DNA of 64,000 nt, from NCBI RefSeq assembly GCF_002160765.1, contig NZ_NFLF01000006.1, positions 62,001 to 126,000 on the forward strand, written 5' to 3'. Both the position numbers and the translations under genes were made by a program. The notes under the pieces were generated by a model that saw only the letters and a program-made list of their open reading frames with translations, was not told the DNA's origin and did no database searches. Position 1 is the first letter of the stretch. Each line of letters starts with the position of its first letter. Of this stretch, positions 6,149-15,090 are shown one piece after another. This DNA comes from Lachnoclostridium sp. An138. GTDB lineage: Bacteria > Bacillota > Clostridia > Lachnospirales > Lachnospiraceae.

Positions 6149-8992
6149 ATGAGTCATACGCGTCTGGATAAATTTTCCGATTTTTCCGCACGTTTCCTGC
6201 AGAAACGCCGCGCATATTTTCTTTGCTATACTGGCGCATTCTGTCTGCTTTCCTTCATTGCCTTCTTTCCTCTGCTCTACAATGGAAAGTCTCTGATTTG
6301 GAAACCGGACGGCCTTACCCAGCACTACAACGCGCTGGTGTATATCGGGAACTGGGGCCGCACCATTCTGCGTACCCTGATTACAGAGCACCGTCTTTCC
6401 GTACCCCTCTGGGATTTCTCCATCGGTTACGGCTCGGATGTGCTGACAACTCTTCATTATTATGTGATCGGAGATCCTTTAAACCTTCTGTCCATCCTTA
6501 CGCCGGTGCGTTTTACTGAATATCTCTATTCCGGGCTGGTCGTTCTCCGCATGTACCTGGCAGGCCTTTCCTTTGCCTGCTTCTGTTTTCAGATGAAGCA
6601 GAGACGAACAGCCGTTCTGGCAGGTTCTCTGGCTTATGCCTTCTGCGGTTACTCCCTGTCTCTGGCTGCCATGCACCCTTATTTTATCAATCCGATGATC
6701 TATCTTCCTCTGCTGCTTCTTGGCGCGGAACGGGTCATGCAGAAAAAAAGCCCTCATCTCCTGATCGGTATGACAGCTTTGTCTGCTGTCAGCAACTTCT
6801 ACTTCTTTTATATGCTGGCTGTTCTGGTCATTCTGTACTGTGTCATCCGTTTTCTTACAACCAGACACGATAAATGGGGAAAGGAGCTGCTGTGCTCTGC
6901 CGGAAGAGTTCTGGCAGCTGCCCTTCTTGGAACCGCTATCGCTGCTTTTATCCTGCTGCCCGTTATTCTGCAGTTTCTGTCAGACTCCCGTTCCGGCTCG
7001 GAACTGACTTACTCCATGCTTTACGATCTGGATTACTATGAACAGTTTTTTGATGAATTTCTTTCCCTGCGCTACTCCTCCAACTGGACTTATCTGGGAT
7101 ATGCTCCGCCTGCCCTTTTGTGCGTCTTTCTTCTGTTTTTAAAAAAGGATACGCAGAAACGGCTGGCCGGGCTTCGGGCCGCTTTTGTCCTTCTTACCCT
7201 CATGCTTCTGCTTCCCGCAGCCGGCTCTGCCATGAACGGCTTTTCCTACACAGCCAACCGCTGGGGGTTTGGTTATTCCTTCCTGGTCTGCCTGATCCTG
7301 GTTCTTCTCTGGCCGGAGCTTTTCCGGCTCTCGCACAGGGAAAAAGCCGGTCTTCTGGGATTGAGCTTTCTCTATCTGGCGCTTCTGATCTTTCTGGGCG
7401 GAGCCGGTTCTCCGGAAGCCTTTGCGGGCCTGGCCCTGCTGCTTCTTTCACTGGCGGCCGCCTCGTCCGGTCCCGGGCTTTTCTGCTTTGTCAGGCAGAA
7501 GCAGCTGCAGCAGAAACTTCCCCAGACCGCTGTGATTTTCTTTCTGGTCTTTGGCATCTGCACAAACGCAGTCTCCTACAGCCAGATTTATGCGGATTCC
7601 TATACCAGCCGTTTTGTGGACCTGGGACAGGGCAGTGAAGAGCTGGAACACACCGCATCCGGCATGATGAGCCTGTTTTATCCCAATCAGGGAACCTTTT
7701 TCCGCTTCGCCCAGGACCTTGTGCCCACACGGAACGACAGCCTGAATACCCGCACGAATACCATTCACTATTACTGGAGCCTTTCCAACGGCAGCATCAC
7801 CCGTTTTTTTGATGAGCTGGCTATTCCCTTTGAGGAACGCGCTTTCAAATACGATGATGTAGACAACCGCGCCAGTCTCCATGCTCTGGCATCTGTGCGC
7901 TACTATCTGTCCGAGGACCCCAACAGCCGCCTTCCCTGGTCTTTCACCAACACACAGGTATACGAATACCTGGGCGACCAGTATTATGTCTCTGAAACAG
8001 CGGAAACCCTTCCGCTTGGCTATACCTATGACGGATATATTTCCCGGGAACAGTATGATTCTCTGACCTATATCCAGCGCCAGCAGGCTCTGACCCAGGG
8101 CCTTTTGTGCGACGCCATTCCCGCAGGCTCTGAAGCTGCGGAGCTCCATTTTCAGGACAGCTCTCTGCCCTATGAAATTTCCTGCAGTGAGGATGTGCTG
8201 GAAATGAACGGCTCCTTCTATGCCGCAGCCCCCGGCGCTCAGCTGACACTGACCTTCTCATCCCCGGCTGACTGTGAAACCTATCTGCTTATTCAGGGAA
8301 TGCAGGCAGAATCCTTAAATGAGCTGGAGCTCTACACCACAGAGCCTTTTTCCCTGCTGCCGGATTTCAGCTGGTCTCCTCTCTCCCGCTATGAGCAGAA
8401 CCGGATACGCAGAGACGCTCGCCATTCCCCCGATGCCGCGCGCTTTACCCTGAACTGCCGGTCTGAATATGTGGATACAGATTTTTCCTATTATGCCAGT
8501 CTTACAGAAAGCTCCTTTGACCGCACGGACTTTCTGATTAATCTGGGATACAGCGAAGAAGGACAGACGCAGGCTGTTCTGACTCTTCCCTATGCCGGAA
8601 TTTATTCCTTCAGCAGTCTGGAAGTCCTCTCTCTTCCCATGAGCCCCCTGGCCGGGCAGATAGATGCTTTAAGCCAGGAAACTCTGGAAAATATAACCTT
8701 TGGAACCAATCAGATTACCGGAACCATCAACCTGTCCCGGGACAAGCTGCTCTGCCTCTCCATTCCCTGGTCCTCCGGCTGGAAGCTCCTTGTAGATGGA
8801 CAGGAAGCAGAGCTCTTCCCGGCAAATACCATGTACATGGGCGCCGCCCTGACCGCAGTCAGTCATACCATTGAGCTTTCCTACCGCACTCCCGGCCTGA
8901 AGGCAGGCATGATTATCAGCGCCGGGGCTTCTGCCCTCTGGCTGGCTCTGTACCTGTACCGGAGACGAAATCGGAGAAACAGATCCGCTTAA
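6149..8992 (+). CDS. YfhO-family multi-pass membrane protein
   Basis: A 947-residue membrane protein starting at the ATG at 6149 behind GAGGGGGA. After a short cytoplasmic N-terminus it has about a dozen hydrophobic segments to residue 480, then a long extracytoplasmic beta-rich domain (about 490-920), and a last transmembrane helix with an arginine-rich end (RRRNRRNR). The N-terminal block with WKPDGLTQHYNALVYIG matches YfhO-type GT-C fold proteins. B. subtilis YfhO is linked to lipoteichoic acid glycosylation. A role in transferring sugars from lipid carriers to surface polymers is therefore likely but inferred. It is one of few plus-strand genes and overlaps the ade stop by four bases (convergent). 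Confidence 0.85.
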   Translation: MSHTRLDKFSDFSARFLQKRRAYFLCYTGAFCLLSFIAFFPLLYNGKSLIWKPDGLTQHYNALVYIGNWGRTILRTLITEHRLSVPLWDFSIGYGSDVLTTLHYYVIGDPLNLLSILTPVRFTEYLYSGLVVLRMYLAGLSFACFCFQMKQRRTAVLAGSLAYAFCGYSLSLAAMHPYFINPMIYLPLLLLGAERVMQKKSPHLLIGMTALSAVSNFYFFYMLAVLVILYCVIRFLTTRHDKWGKELLCSAGRVLAAALLGTAIAAFILLPVILQFLSDSRSGSELTYSMLYDLDYYEQFFDEFLSLRYSSNWTYLGYAPPALLCVFLLFLKKDTQKRLAGLRAAFVLLTLMLLLPAAGSAMNGFSYTANRWGFGYSFLVCLILVLLWPELFRLSHREKAGLLGLSFLYLALLIFLGGAGSPEAFAGLALLLLSLAAASSGPGLFCFVRQKQLQQKLPQTAVIFFLVFGICTNAVSYSQIYADSYTSRFVDLGQGSEELEHTASGMMSLFYPNQGTFFRFAQDLVPTRNDSLNTRTNTIHYYWSLSNGSITRFFDELAIPFEERAFKYDDVDNRASLHALASVRYYLSEDPNSRLPWSFTNTQVYEYLGDQYYVSETAETLPLGYTYDGYISREQYDSLTYIQRQQALTQGLLCDAIPAGSEAAELHFQDSSLPYEISCSEDVLEMNGSFYAAAPGAQLTLTFSSPADCETYLLIQGMQAESLNELELYTTEPFSLLPDFSWSPLSRYEQNRIRRDARHSPDAARFTLNCRSEYVDTDFSYYASLTESSFDRTDFLINLGYSEEGQTQAVLTLPYAGIYSFSSLEVLSLPMSPLAGQIDALSQETLENITFGTNQITGTINLSRDKLLCLSIPWSSGWKLLVDGQEAELFPANTMYMGAALTAVSHTIELSYRTPGLKAGMIISAGASALWLALYLYRRRNRRNRSA

Positions 8993-10683
8993 CCGGTAAT
9001 AAGGGGAACCAGCTTCTGCCGGTCCACATCCACAAGACCTCTGGTCGTAAGCTTCAGATGAGGAATCACCGGCAGGCTTACAAACGCTGTTGTCATGAAC
9101 AGTTCCCTGTTTTCCGGCACTCCCAGCTTCCGGAGAGCGGCTCTGACCTGTTCATTCTGAGATGCCGCTTCCGCCGCTGTCCGGTCCGTCATAAGGCCTG
9201 CATAGGGAAGCGGCATCTCTGCTTCCACCTTTCCATCCCGCACAACAGCCATGCCGCCTCCCAGACTTCGGATGCGGTTCGCCGCAAAGGCCATATCCTT
9301 CTCATCTGCTCCCATAACAATCAGGTTGTGGGAATCATGGGATACAGAAGAAGCGATGGCTCCATATTGGATTCCGGTGCCTTCCATAAAACCAAGCCCT
9401 GTGTGGCCCGTATTCCGGTGCCGTTCTATGACAGCAGTTTTTATCAAATCCCGCCCGGTATCAATTCCGTTTCGTCTGTCAAAATCTATCTTCCGGACAC
9501 GCTCTTCCGTCAGCAGCTGGTCCTGCAGGATGCCGATGACACGGCAGCTGCAGACCCCTCTTTCTTTCACCAGAAAATCTTCCGGCTCAAGCTCTCTCAG
9601 GCGGAAGGAATGCAGCACCGTCTGCGTCAGTTCCTGCTTTCCCTCCGGCTCCGGGAATGGCAGCAGCCTGCCCTCTGAGACTACCTTCCTTCCATTCTGA
9701 TAGACATCTCTTACCAGTACCCGTTCCAAATCGTCCAGAACCAGCAGATCCGCCTGATATCCTGGAGCTACGGCTCCTGTCCGTCTCAGGCCATAATATT
9801 CCGCGGCCTGAATGGTCGCCATCCGGATTCCGGTGACAGGATTCTTTCCCATAGCGGCTGCCTGGCGGATGATATGATCGATATGCCCGTCCTTCAGCAA
9901 GTCTGCCGGATGCTTGTCGTCCGTCACCAGCAGACAGCGTCCCGCGAACGGTTCCTCAAAGAGAGGAAGAAGTTCTTTCAGGTTTCTGGCTGCTGTTCCC
10001 TGTCGGATCATCACCCGCTGCCCTTTTCGTATCCGTTCCATGGCTTCCTCCGCCGAGGAGCACTCGTGATCGTCTCCAACTCCGGCCGCAATGTACCGAT
10101 CCAGCATGCGTCCGGAAAGAAGCGGCGCATGTCCATTGACTGCAAGTCCCCTTTTTTCCGCGTCATCTATCTTTTCCCGAAGCTTCCTGTCACCGGCCGC
10201 GGCCGCATGATAACTCATGACTTCCCCCAGGCCCAGAACTCTGGGATGATCATAGAAAGGCCGGATATCTTCTGCCTCCAGACAGGCGCCGGCCTCATCA
10301 AATTCTGTAGAAGGAACACAGGACGGGATCATAAAATACATCGTCAAAGGCAGTCCTTCGCTGGCCTCCAGCATAAACTCAATTCCCCGGCTTCCGCACA
10401 CATTCGCGATTTCATGAGGGTCCGCCACCACAGCGGTGGTTCCATGGGGAAGGGCCGCCCTTGCGAATTCTGCCGGAAGCAGCATGCTGCTCTCAATATG
10501 AATATGCCCGTCGATAAAGCCCGGACACAGGTATTTCCCGGAAATATCTTCTGTATCATCCGCATCTTCTTCCGAATAATCTCCGGTACCCGCAATCCGC
10601 CCATCTTCCAGAAGAACCTCCGTTCTCTCCAGCTCCCCTGTAAAAACATTAATGACTGTGCCGTTTTTCAGCAGCGTTTTCAT
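8989..10683 (-). CDS. ade: Adenine deaminase
   Basis: This enzyme deaminates adenine to hypoxanthine and ammonia for purine salvage. The amidohydrolase fold is clear: the N-terminal beta segment LLKNGTVINVFTGE, metal ligands in PGFIDGHIHIESSML, ADPHEIANVCG, then NGHAPLLSG and LVTDDKHPADLL. A C-terminal adenine deaminase domain includes SSVSHDSHNLIVMG. Starting at 10683, with GGAGG upstream, gives about 564 residues, normal for bacterial Ade. The longer frame from 10698 would begin inside that ribosome binding site. It follows the YczE-like gene by 15 bases, so the two are probably co-transcribed. Confidence 0.93.
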   Translation of the reverse strand: MKTLLKNGTVINVFTGELERTEVLLEDGRIAGTGDYSEEDADDTEDISGKYLCPGFIDGHIHIESSMLLPAEFARAALPHGTTAVVADPHEIANVCGSRGIEFMLEASEGLPLTMYFMIPSCVPSTEFDEAGACLEAEDIRPFYDHPRVLGLGEVMSYHAAAAGDRKLREKIDDAEKRGLAVNGHAPLLSGRMLDRYIAAGVGDDHECSSAEEAMERIRKGQRVMIRQGTAARNLKELLPLFEEPFAGRCLLVTDDKHPADLLKDGHIDHIIRQAAAMGKNPVTGIRMATIQAAEYYGLRRTGAVAPGYQADLLVLDDLERVLVRDVYQNGRKVVSEGRLLPFPEPEGKQELTQTVLHSFRLRELEPEDFLVKERGVCSCRVIGILQDQLLTEERVRKIDFDRRNGIDTGRDLIKTAVIERHRNTGHTGLGFMEGTGIQYGAIASSVSHDSHNLIVMGADEKDMAFAANRIRSLGGGMAVVRDGKVEAEMPLPYAGLMTDRTAAEAASQNEQVRAALRKLGVPENRELFMTTAFVSLPVIPHLKLTTRGLVDVDRQKLVPLITG

Positions 10684-10698
10684 AGAACCCTCCTCCAT

Positions 10699-11373
10699 CT
10701 ATTTTATTTTTATCCATCTTGCCGTAACCGGCAGCCAGAACTGTACCAGCGGCCCTGTAAGAAAGACAGCTGCAATCGTTCCGGCGCCTACCGTTCCTCC
10801 CAGCACAAAGCCCAGCGCCACAAAAAACAAATCGCAGCACACGCGAATCCAGCGAAACTCCACTGCTTCTATCTTATCTGATAAGATCACCGCCACCAGA
10901 TCATTGGGGCCTGTACCCGCATTGCTGTTGATCACCACGGACATCCCCAGCGCCAGAATGACGCAGCCTGCAAGCATGCTCACAACCCGCAGCGCCATTC
11001 CGGAATTTCCGTTTATATAGTCTCCCAGAATCCAGGTGAACAGATCAATGATCGGGCCTCCGCAAAATGCGCAGACCACCGTCCCCGGCTTCACATAACC
11101 CTTTGTGGTCAGCAGCATCACTGCCATGAGTATGCAGAGTACGATCACATGAACCGTTCCCACTGTAAGCCCAAATACTACGGACAAGCCCTGAATAAAT
11201 ACTGTGAAGGTGTCGGTTCCCAGCTCAGACAGCAGGAACAGGGTCACCCCCAAATGCGCGATCGTCAGTCCGGCCAGAAGCACAAGCAGCGCTTTTACCC
11301 AGTCTCCCGGTGTTCTGCCGGATGTATCCGCCGCGAATTTTTTCTTTTTCTCCCCCGAAACTTCTCTTTCCAT
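10699..11373 (-). CDS. YczE/YyaS-type integral membrane protein
   Basis: A 224-residue protein with five or six hydrophobic helices. Family signatures include ELGTDTFTVFIQGLSVVFGL near residue 60 and NAGTGPNDLVAVILSDKI near 160. YczE-type proteins are membrane proteins of unknown transport or maturation role. AGGAGGGAG lies just before the ATG at 11373, which I take as the start; the open frame extends to 11409. The gene lies directly upstream of adenine deaminase, so it could move a purine-related compound, but that is only context. Confidence 0.8.
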   Translation of the reverse strand: MEREVSGEKKKKFAADTSGRTPGDWVKALLVLLAGLTIAHLGVTLFLLSELGTDTFTVFIQGLSVVFGLTVGTVHVIVLCILMAVMLLTTKGYVKPGTVVCAFCGGPIIDLFTWILGDYINGNSGMALRVVSMLAGCVILALGMSVVINSNAGTGPNDLVAVILSDKIEAVEFRWIRVCCDLFFVALGFVLGGTVGAGTIAAVFLTGPLVQFWLPVTARWIKIK

Positions 11374-11416
11374 TTCTCCCTCCTTTTTCTGCCGAAGAAA
11401 ACTCTTCACATGAATA

Positions 11417-11475
11417 ACAAAAAAGACAACGCCGTACCATAACTATCTTACCAGTTATTTTACAACATTGTCTTT
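11417..11475 (-). terminator. Probable terminator of tRNA-Leu
   Basis: Arms AAAGACAA (11422-11429) and TTGTCTTT (11468-11475) flank an inner ATAACT/AGTTAT stem. On the minus strand they end in a T run. It lies 12 bases downstream of the tRNA. Confidence 0.55.
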
Positions 11476-11487
11476 CCTTTTGTCCAC

Positions 11488-11570
11488 TGCCGGCGGCGGG
11501 ACTTGAACCCGCACGCGGTTACCCGCAACAGATTTTGAGTCTGCCTCGTCTGCCATTCCGACACGCCGGC
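11488..11570 (-). tRNA. tRNA-Leu (anticodon CAA)
   Basis: Read on the minus strand: acceptor stem GCCGGCG/CGCCGGC with discriminator A, anticodon stem GCAGA/TCTGT around loop CTCAAAA (anticodon CAA, reads UUG), a long variable arm built on GCGGGTAACCGC, and T arm GCGGG TTCAAGT CCCGC. The long variable arm is as expected for a type II leucine tRNA. The CCA end is not encoded. Confidence 0.95.
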
Positions 11571-11598
11571 CTTCTGCGGTTACCCGCAACGCTTATTT

Positions 11599-11627
11599 AT
11601 TCTAGCACACACAGAGAAAAATGGCAA
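11599..11627 (-). promoter_or_regulatory. Promoter of tRNA-Leu
   Basis: Minus-strand -35 TTGCCA (11622-11627) and -10 TAGAAT (11599-11604) are separated by 17 bases. Transcription would start near 11592, just before a 15-base copy of the tRNA variable-arm sequence in the leader. Confidence 0.75.
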
Positions 11628-11643
11628 GCAGATTTTTCTGCTC
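11628..11643 (-). terminator. Weak terminator-like hairpin after rluD
   Basis: AGCAG/CTGCT with a six-base loop, followed on the minus strand by TGCCATTTTTC. It touches the -35 of the tRNA promoter. The stem is only five pairs. Confidence 0.35.
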
Positions 11644-11666
11644 TCTGTCTGTCCCTTAGCACGGCT

Positions 11667-12632
11667 TCAACGTGTTCCCTGGCGCAGTTTTCTCAGAAGC
11701 TCTTCAAAGTATTCCGGAAGGGGAGCTTCAAATTCCATATATTCTCCAGTGGAAGGATGTACAAACCCCAGCACCATCGCATGCAGAGTCTGCCCCTCCA
11801 GATGAAAGGGATTTTTCCCCCTGCCGTAGACCTCATCCCCCAGAAGAGGGTGTCCGATGCTGGCCATATGCACGCGGATCTGATGGGTGCGGCCCGTCTC
11901 CAGACGGCACTCGATATACGTATAGGCGCCGAAGCGCTCCAGCACCCGGTAATGGGTGACGGCACTCTTTCCTCCGGTGCGGACTACAGCCATTTTTTTC
12001 CGCTCTATGGGATGGCGCCCGATGGGCGCGTCTATCCTTCCCTCATCTTCTTTCAGATTTCCGCAGACAATGGCCCGATAGCGCCGCGTAATCGTATGGG
12101 CCTTCAGCTGTTCTGCCAGAGAATTATGAGCGCGGTCATTTTTGCAGGCAATCAGCACTCCCGTGGTATCCTTGTCGATTCTGTGGACGATTCCGGGGCG
12201 CAGCACTCCGTTGATGCCGGAAAGCTCTCCCCTGCAGTGACAGAGAAGCCCGTTCACCAGTGTACCGGTATAATGCCCCGCTGAAGGATGCACCACCATT
12301 CCCTTCGGTTTATTGATCAGAATCACGTCACTGTCTTCATAGAGAATATCCAGAGGCAGTTTCTCCGGAAGAATCTCCGGTTCCTTTGCCTCCGGAAGCA
12401 TCAGCTCGATTTCAGCGCCGCAGGAAAGCTTCGCGCCGGCCTTTGCGGGCTTTCCATCCAGAAGCACATTTCCCTCGCGTATCAGCTTCTGAAGATAAGA
12501 GCGTGAAATCTCAGGCTCACGGTCTGACAGATATCTGTCCAGCCGCTGTCCAGCTATCTCCGATCCCACTGTGTAAGACCGGATTTCCCCTGAAAAGCTC
12601 TCCTCCATCTCAACGGTCCTTCTGTCGTTCAT
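11667..12632 (-). CDS. rluD: RluD-family 23S rRNA pseudouridine synthase
   Basis: The protein isomerises uridines to pseudouridine in large-subunit rRNA. An N-terminal S4 RNA-binding domain (about 20-95, GQRLDRYLSDREPEISRSYL) is followed by the catalytic domain with the signature HRIDKDTTGVLI, where the aspartate is catalytic, and the C-terminal RTHQIRVHMASIGHPLLGD. Length (321 residues) is normal for RluA/RluD enzymes. The ATG at 12632 follows GAGGAAACGTG; a GTG three bases upstream is possible. The start overlaps the end of lspA, and the lspA-rluD pair is standard in Firmicutes. Confidence 0.93.
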   Translation of the reverse strand: MNDRRTVEMEESFSGEIRSYTVGSEIAGQRLDRYLSDREPEISRSYLQKLIREGNVLLDGKPAKAGAKLSCGAEIELMLPEAKEPEILPEKLPLDILYEDSDVILINKPKGMVVHPSAGHYTGTLVNGLLCHCRGELSGINGVLRPGIVHRIDKDTTGVLIACKNDRAHNSLAEQLKAHTITRRYRAIVCGNLKEDEGRIDAPIGRHPIERKKMAVVRTGGKSAVTHYRVLERFGAYTYIECRLETGRTHQIRVHMASIGHPLLGDEVYGRGKNPFHLEGQTLHAMVLGFVHPSTGEYMEFEAPLPEYFEELLRKLRQGTR

Positions 12633-13134
12633 CACGTTTCCTCAGACTTAAAAATCCCAGTTCTTCTTCCTTGTACACAAAAAGAATGAGAACCGCCAGC
12701 AGAACAGCTCCGACTGTCACATAGCAGTCCGCCACATTGAACACGGGAAAATCTATCAGCTTAAAATACAGAAAATCCACCACATAGGAGTACCGCATCC
12801 GGTCAATGAGATTTCCCAGGGCTCCTGCCGCCAGCAAAACTGCCACCACGCGCATCAGCGTGTACCTGCGGCCTCCCGGAAGCCGGTTATAATAAAACGC
12901 AATCAGCACAAGAACGACAGCGGTGCATATCAGAAAAACCGCTTTCTGTCCCTGAAGGATGCCAAAAGCCGCGCCTCTGTTCTCCAGATAATACAGCTCA
13001 AAGACTCCGTCCCAGAGCACAATCGGGCTCTGCCCCTTTAAATGCAGCACTGCCAGATATTTTGTCCACTGGTCGAGGGCAGTCAGAAGAACTGCCGCCA
13101 GAATTCCAATCAGGTTGTATCTCTGTTTTGTCAT
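12610..13134 (-). CDS. lspA: Lipoprotein signal peptidase (signal peptidase II)
   Basis: LspA cleaves signal peptides of diacylglyceryl-modified prolipoproteins in the membrane. The 174 residues have four hydrophobic helices and the conserved boxes LDQWTKYLAV, NRGAAFGIL, GNLIDRM and FPVFNVADCYVTVG. The two catalytic aspartates fall in the NLIDR and NVAD boxes. It overlaps rluD downstream and lies four bases after the aroB stop. Confidence 0.95.
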   Translation of the reverse strand: MTKQRYNLIGILAAVLLTALDQWTKYLAVLHLKGQSPIVLWDGVFELYYLENRGAAFGILQGQKAVFLICTAVVLVLIAFYYNRLPGGRRYTLMRVVAVLLAAGALGNLIDRMRYSYVVDFLYFKLIDFPVFNVADCYVTVGAVLLAVLILFVYKEEELGFLSLRKRDERQKDR

Positions 13135-13138
13135 CTTT

Positions 13139-14239
13139 CTATTCCTCTGTTATCCATTTTATCGCGTCCAGCATCTCTGCCTCTGTCACTGTCCGGTCCA
13201 CGAATGCGCAGCCAGTCCGCTGCAGGAGGACAAACTTGATACGGCCCGCTTCCATTTTTTTATCTGACCTTGTAGTCTCAAGCACTTTTGCCGGATCGAT
13301 TCTCCCCACCTTAACCGGCAGAGAAAAACTCTGAAAAGCGCCGCAGATCCGGTCGAGTTCACTTTCATCTATCAGGCCGCGCTTCCAGGAAAGATAAGCA
13401 GCAGCCGCGCAGCCTGCCGCCACACACTCTCCATGATACATCTGGAAATTTTTCAGCTTTTCCACCGCATGCCCTATGGTATGCCCGAAATTCAGCAGTG
13501 CGCGTTCTCCCTGCTCCGTAGGGTCTTTTTCCACCACATCGCGCTTGATCTTACAGCTCTCTTCAATCATCTGCATCAGCGCTTCCGGCTTCCGTTCCAG
13601 TATGTCCTGCCGGTGATCCAGAAGCCACTGAAAATAATCCGCATTTTTAATCAGCCCATGCTTCAGAATTTCAGCCATTCCCGACGCGAACTGGCGCTCC
13701 GGCAGCGTCTGCAGCACAGAAAGATTCATATAGACCAGGCGGGGCATATGGAAAGCTCCCACCATGTTTTTGTAGCTGTCAAAATCCACACCCGTCTTAC
13801 CGCCGATACTGCTGTCCACCTGCGACAGAAGCGTAGTAGGAATCTGTATAAAACTGATTCCTCTCAGATAGGTGGCTGCCGCAAATCCTGTCAAGTCTCC
13901 GATGACGCCGCCTCCCAGAGCCGCCAGCAGATCTCTTCTGTCAAAATGCTCCAGAATCAGATGTTCGTACAGCCCCCGCACCGTATCCAGCGTCTTGTAA
14001 TCCTCACCCGCTTCTATGGTATAAACTGTCACGCGGGAACAGACTCCGGAAAGCCGCTCTCTGACCGCCTCCAGATAAAGAGGGCCCACATGGGTATCTG
14101 TCACGATACAGATTTTTCTTCCTTCTGTCCCAAGCTCCGCCGCGCCTTCCGCAAGCTTCTCAAAATCCTGCTCCAGCCGGATCTCATAGCAGATTTCTCC
14201 CTCTCTGCGGACCGGAAGGGTCCGACCTTCTTTTTTCAT
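13139..14239 (-). CDS. aroB: 3-dehydroquinate synthase
   Basis: AroB converts DAHP to 3-dehydroquinate using NAD and a divalent metal, the second step of the shikimate pathway. Motifs visible are GGGVIGDLTGFAAATYLRGI (nucleotide binding), QIPTTLLSQVDSSIGGKTGVDF and the metal site region LNFGHTIGHAVE. Length from 14239 is 366 residues, normal for the family, and GAGGAG precedes that ATG; the frame is open further upstream to 14323 without a good site. No other shikimate genes are in the window. Confidence 0.94.
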   Translation of the reverse strand: MKKEGRTLPVRREGEICYEIRLEQDFEKLAEGAAELGTEGRKICIVTDTHVGPLYLEAVRERLSGVCSRVTVYTIEAGEDYKTLDTVRGLYEHLILEHFDRRDLLAALGGGVIGDLTGFAAATYLRGISFIQIPTTLLSQVDSSIGGKTGVDFDSYKNMVGAFHMPRLVYMNLSVLQTLPERQFASGMAEILKHGLIKNADYFQWLLDHRQDILERKPEALMQMIEESCKIKRDVVEKDPTEQGERALLNFGHTIGHAVEKLKNFQMYHGECVAAGCAAAAYLSWKRGLIDESELDRICGAFQSFSLPVKVGRIDPAKVLETTRSDKKMEAGRIKFVLLQRTGCAFVDRTVTEAEMLDAIKWITEE

Positions 14240-14330
14240 ATGACTCCTCACCTTTCCCGGCGGCCTGGCCGCCTGATTCTGTACCGGTGCCCGGCGCCGC
14301 CGCCTGCCTTTTCCAGGATACACGCGCGCC

Positions 14331-15086
14331 TCAGATATAGCGCCAGAGTGTTACATACTCCCGTCCCTTTTTCGACTGGCCTCCGCCTCCCTGATACCGG
14401 AAGCGGCCCATGCCCCGTACAGAGACCAGATCTCCCTCCCGGGGCTGATATCCGTTGGAGGTAATGAGCTTTCCATTCACGAAGACCTTACCGCCTTCGA
14501 TGAGTCCTGTCAGGCTGCTCCTGGAAGCTCCGAAAGCCAGCGAAAGAAGACGGTCCAGGCGCACGGACGCCACAGTCCCCGTAATCTCTTTGTATTTAGG
14601 CTCATAATGGAACTCTCCCGCTTCCACGGGGCTGGCATAGACAGAGGTATGCCGCACACGCGTGAGATTGTCGCAGATAAAGGAAGACATGCGGCTGAGA
14701 CAGAAAAGATGGACTGCCGATTCCTCCACCAGAATATCTCCAAGGCAGCTTCTGTCCAGACCCAGGTTCAGGATCGCCCCCAGATAGTCTCTGTGGCTTA
14801 AGTCTTCCGCGAATTTCTCCTGGAGCGGAACAATCTTCAGGCAGCTGACAGGGTAATCTGTACAAAACAGGGGAGCCTCAGGCCGGAATACCGCAATCTG
14901 ACGCTCCGCTAATTCATATCCGCCGAAGCTTTCCGTTACAATATAGGGAAGCTTCCGGCGGGTCTCCTGAAAAATATTCAGTTCATTTAAATTCAAAAAA
15001 TCGGAATATACAGCAATTCCTCTCTGATAAGCATATTCTCCCAGTTCAAGAAACCGCTTTTCCAGCTGCTGCTCTTCTTTTGTCAT
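14331..15086 (-). CDS. ylmH: YlmH-family S4-domain RNA-binding protein
   Basis: A 251-residue cytoplasmic protein. The N-terminal two thirds follow the YlmH pattern (AILNLGLDRSCLGDILVE near residue 95), and residues about 175-235 form an S4 RNA-binding domain (VRLDRLLSLAFGASRSSLTGLI, FVNGKLITSNGYQPREGDLV). In Gram-positive bacteria YlmH is encoded beside SepF; recent work links such proteins to ribosome rescue, and earlier work to division. It is four bases downstream of sepF and so co-transcribed. Confidence 0.9.
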   Translation of the reverse strand: MTKEEQQLEKRFLELGEYAYQRGIAVYSDFLNLNELNIFQETRRKLPYIVTESFGGYELAERQIAVFRPEAPLFCTDYPVSCLKIVPLQEKFAEDLSHRDYLGAILNLGLDRSCLGDILVEESAVHLFCLSRMSSFICDNLTRVRHTSVYASPVEAGEFHYEPKYKEITGTVASVRLDRLLSLAFGASRSSLTGLIEGGKVFVNGKLITSNGYQPREGDLVSVRGMGRFRYQGGGGQSKKGREYVTLWRYI

Positions 15087-15090
15087 GGCC

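Noticed and set aside
10651-10683. Upstream start of adenine deaminase at 10698 (MEEGS)
   Set aside because: Those codons are the GGAGGAGGG ribosome binding site of the ATG at 10683.
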